Below are positions 1 through 4,870 of a DNA stretch of 5,532 bases, piece by piece (within the stretch, counting starts at the first letter, position 1; every line of letters begins with the position of its first letter). The translations under genes were made by a program, and so were the position numbers. The notes under the pieces are model-generated. The model did not search any database and was not told the DNA's origin. It worked only from the letters and a program-made list of their open reading frames with translations. The DNA is from CAYINU01 sp964364855. GTDB lineage: Bacteria; Margulisbacteria; Marinamargulisbacteria; CAYINU01. The stretch is from assembly GCA_964364855.1 (NCBI GenBank), contig CAYINU010000092.1, forward strand, positions 1-5,532. Reading direction: 5' to 3'.

Positions 1-163
1 TAAAATCCGGATCAACGGTGACGACGGCCGTCCAGCCGCGATTTGAGTATTCGGCAACGTAGTGGGTCATCGCCGCCATCTCGAATTCAGGCGTGCCTAG
101 CTTGAATGCCGATTGAAATTCGCTGGACGGGACTTGGAAAATTTCGGGCGCGGCTGGCTTCAT
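1..163 (-). CDS. Partial unidentified protein, N-terminal 54 residues, runs off the left edge
   Basis: An open frame begins at an ATG (complement of 161-163) and stays open to the window edge, so only the first 54 residues are visible. It starts MKPAAPEIFQVPSSEF and continues through MTHYVAEYSNRGWTAVV. I do not recognise a family, a signal peptide or a membrane segment. Support for coding is the uninterrupted frame and a GC-rich third codon position (about two thirds by hand count), which fits a GC-rich host better than the nearby low-GC gap. The ribosome binding site is poor (only TAAG lies just upstream). An in-frame TAA lies further upstream, so the ATG is the sensible start. It points away from the defence-like cassette and is probably older neighbouring sequence. 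A chance open frame of this size cannot be excluded. Confidence 0.5.
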   Translation of the reverse strand, partial: MKPAAPEIFQVPSSEFQSAFKLGTPEFEMAAMTHYVAEYSNRGWTAVVTVDPDF

Positions 164-636
164 ATGTCTTAGTAAAATTTGGCAAACCGCAAGTTTACCA
201 GTCGAAGCGGCTTATTTCCTGCATCATTCCATGGGAGCGTCGGGCTGGCGTCTGCCCCGGATAAAATCACGCGGCCGACGGTGCGGCCGTAGCAGTTTTT
301 CGCCTGGTTCGCGCTTTTTATGTGAGGAATAGCAAATCCCTAAAATTAATTGGTAGCGGTAATGCGTGGTTGATTTCAATTAGGAACTTGATGACACGGA
401 AATTTGCATTTGTGTTGAATTGCAAATACGCATGTCTCAGTTGCAACTGAAAACGGAAGTTGAAGCACTATTGTGCGACCGTCTTTTACTCGGCCTTTGC
501 ATTCATTCGTGGGAGAACGCTGGCAATCCGCCGATGTCCGCTTTTGGGGCATGGCTAAACTGGCGCTTTGTGCCAAGAAAAGCCGTTCGAGGGTGTCTTC
601 GTTTCCGCGTATAACACGGTCTGTAGTCTCTGAACA
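164..636. other. Gene-poor stretch of about 470 bases
   Basis: I see no convincing gene here. Two short opposing open frames (376-576 minus, 420-614 plus) overlap each other, lack good ribosome binding sites and resemble no family I know. The stretch contains a GC-rich hairpin (CGGCCG at 272-277 and 284-289) and a perfect 7-bp inverted repeat, ATTTGCA (402-408) with TGCAAAT (421-427). It also contains an ATGTCCGCT motif (534-542) whose reverse complement recurs at the other side of the cassette. It lies between the edge gene and the 3' end of the WYL regulator gene and may be degraded sequence at a junction. Confidence 0.5.
272..300 (+). terminator. Weak candidate hairpin with a downstream T run
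   Basis: CGGCCG at 272-277 and again at 284-289 can pair across a 6-nt loop (ACGGTG). A run of five T follows at 296-300 after a 6-nt gap (TAGCAG). The T run is further from the stem than in a classic intrinsic terminator and no plus-strand gene is visible upstream, so this is tentative. Confidence 0.2.
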
Positions 637-1527
637 CTAACCGGAGTTGACCCGTGCGTGGGTCTTAGACTTTGCGGCGTTCACCATCTCTACTACTTCG
701 GCAAAATTACTTAGGGATATTTGCTTTCGTTCTGGAGTAATTTGATCATCATCTAAATCCAAATTCAGTCGCTTGATAAAATAAAAGGCGAGCGCGGCTC
801 TAGTTCTAATGACCAGAAGACCGTTTTCCATACCAAAATCTCGCTCTATCGCAGACTTCTGTGCTTCTCCTAGGTCTGGATGAGCAACGATCTTCAATTC
901 AACCAATGTATTCCATTCCATGTCGTTCGTTGGATCGGCATCCGAAGATCGCCTGCCACTCACCGATAGTATTCTCGACAAAACGAAGTCTCTGAAATCC
1001 TGGTGTTCGACACACCATGCCCGAGCATGCCAACGGTGTCCATCAAATGCCAATGAATGCGGGACGATTGTACGCGCACGAGTGTTGGTAAGAGATTGGT
1101 AAACCACATCGAGCTCTTGCCGCCCCTCAATCGCATTTAGTATTGAGCGCAAAGTGTCTGGTTCTACGCTCCGCACCACTGTCTGCATTACGGTAGCGGG
1201 AGGCAAGCTTCCAAACCATGTATCAGTCGCACTAACTGCACCATTTAGTATGGCATTCAGTTGAATGAGATACCTGTCTGCCGACACCCTCAAGTATTTT
1301 GGAGTAAAAGTACTCGTGGGCACATAAGCCTTTGCGGTCGCGTCGTACGCAATATTATTCGGGACAGCCTCCTGGTAAGACCGCAGATCTACTGAAGCCT
1401 GCGGGGTTGATACCCCAAAACGTTCTTCAAGGTCGCTGCGATTCACCCTCCTCAGCCAATACGCACGCCATTCGATTAACTCAAATCGCTGCGCCATCCC
1501 CCAACGAACATCATCTCTTTCAGCCAT
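637..1527 (-). CDS. WYL-domain transcriptional regulator (CapW/BrxR-like)
   Basis: This 296-residue protein has the three-part layout of defence-associated WYL regulators. An N-terminal winged helix spans roughly residues 12-60, with a helix-turn-helix core near RSDLEERFGVSTPQASVDLR. A WYL domain spans about 125-195, recognisable by PHSLAFDGHRWHARAWC (156-172) followed by DFVLSRI. A C-terminal extension spans about 205-285. Known CapW and BrxR proteins are homodimeric repressors of CBASS, BREX and related operons, and the WYL domain is thought to sense a ligand. It faces away from the Ubl operon across a 177-bp control region, which suggests repression of both itself and the operon. The start is supported by GAGGA (1534-1538) six bases upstream of the ATG. 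A second Met at residue 11 lacks comparable spacing. The assignment to WYL is firm; the regulated target and ligand are inferred. Confidence 0.88.
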   Translation of the reverse strand: MAERDDVRWGMAQRFELIEWRAYWLRRVNRSDLEERFGVSTPQASVDLRSYQEAVPNNIAYDATAKAYVPTSTFTPKYLRVSADRYLIQLNAILNGAVSATDTWFGSLPPATVMQTVVRSVEPDTLRSILNAIEGRQELDVVYQSLTNTRARTIVPHSLAFDGHRWHARAWCVEHQDFRDFVLSRILSVSGRRSSDADPTNDMEWNTLVELKIVAHPDLGEAQKSAIERDFGMENGLLVIRTRAALAFYFIKRLNLDLDDDQITPERKQISLSNFAEVVEMVNAAKSKTHARVNSG

Positions 1528-1533
1528 TTAGTG

Positions 1534-1538
1534 TCCTC
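1534..1538 (-). promoter_or_regulatory. Ribosome binding site of the WYL regulator gene
   Basis: The minus strand reads GAGGA, then six bases, then the ATG at 1527. This supports the longest start over the internal Met at residue 11. Confidence 0.65.
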
Positions 1539-1552
1539 AGTATAGTTTCACA

Positions 1553-1575
1553 ACCCGTATAGTAACTTGACGGGT
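1553..1575. promoter_or_regulatory. Candidate operator for the WYL regulator
   Basis: ACCCGT (1553-1558) and ACGGGT (1570-1575) are perfect inverted 6-mers separated by 11 bases. Each is followed by ATA, so the two halves also resemble direct repeats (ACCCGTATA and ACGGGTATA). The right arm overlaps the -35 element of the rightward promoter, so a bound dimer would block RNA polymerase. The position between the regulator and the divergent operon fits autoregulated repression. Binding is inferred. Confidence 0.5.
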
Positions 1576-1595
1576 ATATTTATTATGTGTATTCT
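1567..1595 (+). promoter_or_regulatory. Sigma70-type promoter of the Ubl operon
   Basis: TTGACG (1567-1572) matches five of six -35 consensus bases. After an ideal 17-base spacer, TATTCT (1590-1595) matches four of six -10 bases. Transcription would begin near 1602 and leave a leader of about 100 bases before the Ubl start codon. The -35 lies inside the candidate operator. Confidence 0.55.
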
Positions 1596-1691
1596 ACTCT
1601 CAAATAAGAGGTTTTGCTCTAGCGCCTCTATCAAAGACCACTGGGATCAAGTTCTTTGGGTTTAGTCGGCAAAGCTGGGCGATGATAGATG

Positions 1692-1696
1692 AGAGG
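1692..1696 (+). promoter_or_regulatory. Ribosome binding site of the Ubl gene
   Basis: AGAGG lies eight bases before the ATG at 1705. This spacing favours the ATG over an in-frame TTG at 1699, which would sit only two bases after the site. Confidence 0.6.
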
Positions 1697-1704
1697 TATT
1701 GGCA

Positions 1705-1971
1705 ATGGTTAATGAAACGGAAACTCATGGCAATGGCAATGGCAATGAGCATCATCACTTGATAACGATTGTGGTTGATGGGAACGACTATCAAGTGCGT
1801 CCGGGTAAATGGGTTGTGCGCGACCTCAAAGCGCAGCTCGGTATTGATCAGGCGAAAGTTCTTGCCGAAATCACTCCGCAAGGACTCAAAGATTTAGACG
1901 ATAACGCTGAGATTGAAGTGCATGAAAAGGAGCAGTTCATGACCCACGCTCGCTCTGGTGGATCCTCATAA
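1705..1971 (+). CDS. Ubiquitin-like modifier, multiubiquitin family, single domain
   Basis: This 88-residue protein has a short Gly/Asn- and His-rich N-terminal tail (about residues 8-18). One beta-grasp domain follows (about 19-80), beginning LITIVVDGNDYQV, with the helix region WVVRDLKAQLGI and the late strand AEIEVHEKEQF. This pattern fits the bacterial multiubiquitin domain family. The C-terminus is ARSGGSS, with Gly-Gly at residues 85-86 and two extra serines. That looks like a precursor needing removal of Ser-Ser to expose a conjugatable di-glycine, and a JAB peptidase is encoded two genes downstream. Many relatives carry tandem domains; this one has a single domain. The stop codon overlaps the next start (TAATG), suggesting coupled translation. 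The ATG at 1705 is preferred to TTG at 1699 because of the ribosome binding site. The family call is from memory of its pattern. Confidence 0.82.
   Translation: MVNETETHGNGNGNEHHHLITIVVDGNDYQVRPGKWVVRDLKAQLGIDQAKVLAEITPQGLKDLDDNAEIEVHEKEQFMTHARSGGSS
1729..1746 (+). repeat. Three tandem GGCAAT hexamers
   Basis: GGCAAT occurs three times back to back inside the Ubl gene and encodes Gly-Asn three times in the flexible N-terminal tail. The unit is six bases, so slippage would change tail length without shifting the frame. Confidence 0.85.
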
Positions 1972-2339
1972 TGAACAGCTCTATTGCCATTTCTGGTGCC
2001 GAAACCGGCATCGAGCAGGAACTGCTGCCAATTGCCAGGCTTTGCACTGGAAAGGTTCAGTACATGCCCGAGGGTAGTTTCCGCTACATTTACATGGAGA
2101 AGCTGCGCTTTCTTGTTAGTGGAGCTGATAAGGAAATGGATGCGCTTCTTTGCCTTAACTACCCCAATAACGCCTATCCAACGAAACTGTACCTGCCCGT
2201 CAACCTTGGGCTTGGGTTGAACTGGAACGAAAACGCTTACATTCTTGCAAGGAATTGGTTCTCATGGTCGTGGAAAGACGTGTCACCAAATCAGACGCCG
2301 TTTGAAATTTTGGCAGGCCACTTGGAGGCATTTCGATGA
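1971..2339 (+). CDS. E2-like (UBC-fold) protein lacking an evident catalytic cysteine
   Basis: This 122-residue protein sits between a Ubl and a JAB peptidase, the E2 position in Bil-type operons. Residues 57-76 fit the core of an E2: a beta strand (MDALLCLNYP) followed by AYPTKLYLP, like the YP..P..v.F segment. A tryptophan-rich part follows (WFSWSW, 96-101), and then TPFEILAGHLEAF, like the helix after the E2 active site. In canonical E2s the catalytic cysteine lies after the YP segment, near an N-G-x-I-C-L motif. Here that region reads NENAYILARN and has no cysteine. The only cysteines are 25 and 61, both before it. It may use another residue, act as an inactive E2 variant, or be a scaffold. 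GGTGGA (1957-1962) provides a ribosome binding site. It overlaps the Ubl gene by 1 nt and the next gene by 4. The E2 call rests on weak similarity plus context. Confidence 0.6.
   Translation: MNSSIAISGAETGIEQELLPIARLCTGKVQYMPEGSFRYIYMEKLRFLVSGADKEMDALLCLNYPNNAYPTKLYLPVNLGLGLNWNENAYILARNWFSWSWKDVSPNQTPFEILAGHLEAFR
2324..2328 (+). promoter_or_regulatory. Strong ribosome binding site for the JAB peptidase gene
   Basis: GGAGG lies inside the 3' end of the E2-like gene, seven bases before the ATG at 2336. The peptidase can therefore be translated well despite the 4-nt overlap. Confidence 0.65.
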
Positions 2340-2863
2340 AGACGATTTTCAGAGCGACGGGCCAGTTTCTTAAGGAAGTAAGGCGCGATCTCGCGCGTCC
2401 CCATCATTTTGCAGCTGAGCGCGTCGGTTTCATATCAGTTCGTGCCGCGAACACATCAAAAAACATAGTACTGCTGGCGGAAGGTTACCACCCAGTCGCT
2501 GATAACGACTACGTCGATGATCCAACAGTTGGGGCTATGATGAGCCAAGAGGCCATCCGCAAAGCCTTGAACATTGCCTTGTTACAATCTGTCGGCATGT
2601 TTCATGTGCACATGCACGAACACGCTGGACGTCCAAACTTCAGTCGCACAGACTTACGTGAGCAAATGAAATTCGTACCAGACTTTTTCAAAGTTTGTCG
2701 CAGCTTACCCCATGGAGCGATTGTGCTGAGTCATGATCGTGCCACTGGGCGAGTGTGGCTCAATAGCACAGCTGTGGCAGACATATCTGAATTCAATATT
2801 GTGGACACTCCAATGAAAGTTGATATCCTGAGTTCAAACGGAAGCGTGGACACATTCGCATGA
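2336..2863 (+). CDS. JAB/JAMM (Mov34/MPN) metallopeptidase, deubiquitinase-like
   Basis: This 175-residue protein carries a zinc-peptidase signature. A likely catalytic glutamate is Glu28 in AAERVGFI. A histidine cluster, HVHMHEH, occupies residues 90-96, and SRTD lies at 103-106, together resembling the JAMM motif E...HxH...SxxD. The histidines alternate (90, 92, 94, 96), so the exact zinc pair is ambiguous. His92 with His94 leaves eight residues before the serine, close to the seven usual in RadC and Rpn11. Members of this family cleave after Gly-Gly of Ubl proteins, so the natural substrate is the Ser-Ser-capped Ubl encoded two genes upstream, and possibly its conjugates. No signal peptide is visible, so it acts in the cytoplasm. 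It overlaps both neighbours by 4 nt (ATGA), indicating coupled expression. Fold assignment is strong; substrate is inferred from context. Confidence 0.87.
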   Translation: MKTIFRATGQFLKEVRRDLARPHHFAAERVGFISVRAANTSKNIVLLAEGYHPVADNDYVDDPTVGAMMSQEAIRKALNIALLQSVGMFHVHMHEHAGRPNFSRTDLREQMKFVPDFFKVCRSLPHGAIVLSHDRATGRVWLNSTAVADISEFNIVDTPMKVDILSSNGSVDTFA

Positions 2864-3720
2864 TGGCCCAAAGAGATTTTAGTCGCCAAAGCTTCCTTGG
2901 CCAACATTCCGAGCAAACTCTGGCCGACACTCGCGCCACGATTGTAGGCTTGGGTGGGGGCGGATCACATATCGCGCAGCAACTTGCGCATTTAGGCGTC
3001 GGGCATATTCGTCTGATCGATCCTCAGGAAATCGAGGACAGCAATCTAAATCGACTTGTCGGCGCGACCGCAAAAGATGTGGAGGAAAAGACTCCAAAGG
3101 TGAAGATCGCGGAGCGACTCATTAAAGGAATCCGGTCGTGGATTGAGGTCGATGTTGCACAGGCCGATTGGCAAAATGCTGACGATCTCATTAAGGACGC
3201 TCACGTTCTGTTCGGCTGTGTAGACGGGTATCGGCAGCGGATGTACCTGGAAAGTGCAGCACGCCGCTTTTGCATACCATACATCGATATTGGTATGGAT
3301 GTGACACATCTCGCTGATGAGCGATATGCGATAGCCGGGCAAATGATCATGTCGCTCCCTGGCGGTCCTTGCATGAGGTGTATTGGATTTCTGACCCAAG
3401 AACGATTGGAGCTTGAGGAGAACGACTATGGGGATGCTGGCATCAATCCGCAAGTCGTGTGGACAAACGGAACTCTTGCCTCTCTTGCTGTAGGTGAATT
3501 CGTACGGCTCTTTATTCCATGGGTCAATTGCGCTCGGAATTTCGAGTGGCTGGAATTGGATGGGAACAATCAGCTTGTATCTAAAAGTCGGCAGCCAGAA
3601 TATGCAAATAAAGGGCCGTGTAATCACTTTACTGCAAGCCACTTGGGGGATCCGTTTTTTGAAATTCAGGCGGTGCAAGTTGATGTACGCAATAACGATC
3701 ACAGAAGCCAATTCAATTAG
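2860..3720 (+). CDS. ThiF/MoeB-family E1-like adenylyltransferase
   Basis: This 286-residue protein has an E1 nucleotide-binding fold. It shows a glycine loop GLGGGGSHIA (30-39), then LIDPQEIEDSNLNR with Asp54 and Arg65, Lys82 after KTPK, and Asp122 in FGCVDGYRQR. These match the ATP-binding residues of MoeB and ThiF, which adenylate the C-terminal glycine of a Ubl. A CMRC pair (171-174) supplies half of a zinc site. The second half is altered: GPCNHF keeps Cys254 but has phenylalanine where MoeB has its fourth cysteine, with His256 nearby. The loop before NPQVVWTNGTLASLAVGEF reads DYGDAG, so Tyr190 stands where MoeB has its cysteine (TCVEAG). Thioester formation at the usual place seems impossible. 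The length suits a minimal bacterial E1 without a ubiquitin-fold domain. It is the last of four overlapping genes. Confidence 0.88.
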   Translation: MMAQRDFSRQSFLGQHSEQTLADTRATIVGLGGGGSHIAQQLAHLGVGHIRLIDPQEIEDSNLNRLVGATAKDVEEKTPKVKIAERLIKGIRSWIEVDVAQADWQNADDLIKDAHVLFGCVDGYRQRMYLESAARRFCIPYIDIGMDVTHLADERYAIAGQMIMSLPGGPCMRCIGFLTQERLELEENDYGDAGINPQVVWTNGTLASLAVGEFVRLFIPWVNCARNFEWLELDGNNQLVSKSRQPEYANKGPCNHFTASHLGDPFFEIQAVQVDVRNNDHRSQFN

Positions 3721-3785
3721 TTTCTGGTGTGTGAATGGCTGTTGTGTATCGCAGGGTACATAAATATTAATTGTTAGAGCCCACC

Positions 3786-3791
3786 AAGGAG
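3786..3791 (+). promoter_or_regulatory. Ribosome binding site of the 299-residue protein
   Basis: AAGGAG lies eight bases before the ATG at 3800 and gives this gene its own strong initiation signal. It is the only gene on this strand in the cassette not overlapping its predecessor. Confidence 0.7.
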
Positions 3792-3799
3792 TTTCGTCC

Positions 3800-4699
3800 A
3801 TGCAAATTAGAGGTAAGAGCATTCGCAGTCTGACGAAGTATCTCCCTCAAATCGGAGATGGGAGGCCATTCCGTATTGGCGTAGCTGTCACCGGAAGAGA
3901 GGAAAGGTTTGGAGAGTTGGGTTTTCCGCAAAAACTTGAGGCCGGATTGTCAATCCTGCCGACTGTCGTTGGAAAAGTATCTGAATTCAACTCACAAGGG
4001 CGTGATATCGTCCGGAAAGACCGCCCCAAGATTACCAAACCGAGAATGGTTTACGCGACTTGGAACGATTGGCACGGCTACCCACATTCTGGAATTCAGT
4101 ACAGAGACTACAAAGTCTACCCCAGAGAGCACATTGAAGGTCCTGAGGAAGAACTCACTTTAGTTCAACGAAACGCAGAGTTGATTGCTGTTTCAGCGGA
4201 ACTATCGGTAAAACCTGGTGAAGAGGCAAGAGCTATCCATACCATCAACCTCTTTCTTGAGTTGTTTGATGAATGCGAATTGCTTGATAAAGACGTCCTT
4301 CCAATTGTCAAAGTACGAAAGGTTAACTGGAGGATTCTTCCACCTGGAGAGTATCCCTGGGAAAAAGCGAAGGGCAATATTCAAAAGATTACATCGCACT
4401 TAAAAGACACTGAAAGGCCCGTCGTTGAATACCGAATAGAGCACATCACCAGAAACAAGCCCGATCTTGTTGCTATCGGCACCGGTGGGTTCGACGGATA
4501 TTTCGTTTTTGGCTTCACAAAGAAGGATATCTTCGTACTAGAATGCACTCACCTAGACAATGCAACGTACGTGTTGAAGTCAGACTGGCAAAGCCTTTCT
4601 TGTCTCAGCAAGAAAGAAATCATTATTGGAAATCTGCATCACGAGCGACTCATTCACAACGCTCGATGGTCTCGGAGTTTGCACAATGCCATTGGTTAA
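3800..4699 (+). CDS. Unknown 299-residue protein encoded after the Ubl operon
   Basis: I cannot assign a function. The N-terminal part contains GFPQKLEAGLSILPTVVG (41-58), then EFNSQGRDIVRKDRPK and the aromatic run YATWNDWHGYP (85-95). A middle segment reads HTINLFLELFDECELL (147-162) and then NWRILPPGEYPWEK. The C-terminal part has DLVAIGTGGFDGYFVFGF (222-239), NATYVL (254-259), DWQSLS, LSKKEI and HHERLIHNARW (280-290). From memory, full-length proteins with this order of motifs recur as hypothetical proteins in many bacteria, and the NATYV...DW..LS..K.E end recurs in other bacterial proteins; I cannot verify either. No nuclease, kinase, toxin or membrane signature is evident. It follows the E1 gene by 79 bases with its own ribosome binding site and no visible terminator between, so it is probably cotranscribed. 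It could be a substrate, adaptor or effector of the Ubl pathway. Confidence 0.8.
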   Translation: MQIRGKSIRSLTKYLPQIGDGRPFRIGVAVTGREERFGELGFPQKLEAGLSILPTVVGKVSEFNSQGRDIVRKDRPKITKPRMVYATWNDWHGYPHSGIQYRDYKVYPREHIEGPEEELTLVQRNAELIAVSAELSVKPGEEARAIHTINLFLELFDECELLDKDVLPIVKVRKVNWRILPPGEYPWEKAKGNIQKITSHLKDTERPVVEYRIEHITRNKPDLVAIGTGGFDGYFVFGFTKKDIFVLECTHLDNATYVLKSDWQSLSCLSKKEIIIGNLHHERLIHNARWSRSLHNAIG

Positions 4700-4729
4700 T
4701 GTTGGCTCTAACCCATTCGCAGAAACTGA

Positions 4730-4855
4730 CAGCGGACATTCGCTGATATACCTACCGGATTCGCGGTGACCGTCCGCTTTGGCACCGGCCATGAGACGTT
4801 CGCCGCGACCCGCCTGAACTTCCGCCAGCTGCAAAGAAGACAAGTCATGCCTTAA
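4730..4855 (+). pseudogene. Possible 3' remnant of a GC-rich gene
   Basis: An open frame from just after a TGA (4727-4729) to a TAA (4853-4855) encodes a tail containing FAVTVRFGTGHETFAATR and ending RRQVMP. From 4760 to 4831, 22 of 24 codons end in G or C, which is far above the neighbouring operon and typical of a real gene in a GC-rich genome. No start codon with a ribosome binding site is visible, so it would be a truncated C-terminus. I do not recognise the family. The same segment also holds GTCCGCT-type inverted repeats, so it could instead be a non-coding repetitive element. Confidence 0.33.
4731..4778. repeat. Inverted 7-mers AGCGGAC / GTCCGCT downstream of the cassette
   Basis: AGCGGAC (4731-4737) and GTCCGCT (4772-4778) are perfect inverted copies separated by 34 bases. 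The longer form AGCGGACAT (4731-4739) is the exact reverse complement of ATGTCCGCT at 534-542, on the other side of the cassette. The 9-base match is short and may be chance, but the placement at both flanks is noted. Confidence 0.45.
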
Positions 4856-4870
4856 CCCACATTTATGTGA

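Noticed and set aside
376..614. Two overlapping short open frames (376-576 minus, 420-614 plus)
   Set aside because: They oppose each other, lack good ribosome binding sites and have no recognisable product. At most one could be real and I cannot support either.
649..664. Inverted repeat GACCC / GGGTC near the 3' end of the regulator gene as a terminator
   Set aside because: It lies inside the coding region and has no T run after it on the minus strand.
1539..1544. TATACT on the minus strand as a -10 element of the regulator gene
   Set aside because: Transcription would start near 1532, after the GAGGA ribosome binding site, and no good -35 is present. I could not choose a confident promoter for the regulator.
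1699..1704. TTG start for the Ubl gene
   Set aside because: The AGAGG site is only two bases before the TTG but eight before the ATG at 1705, so the ATG is preferred.
3046..3822. Long (258-codon) open frame on the minus strand opposite the E1 gene
   Set aside because: It lies wholly antisense to a clearly recognisable E1 and the intergenic gap, and its translation shows no family pattern. It is best read as a shadow.
4730..4745. Hairpin CAGCG / CGCTG as a terminator after the 299-residue gene
   Set aside because: The stem has only five pairs and no T run follows.
4580..4843. 87-codon minus-strand frame overlapping the end of the 299-residue gene
   Set aside because: Half of it is antisense to a well-supported gene, and the remainder has weaker third-position GC bias than the plus-strand frame of the same segment.
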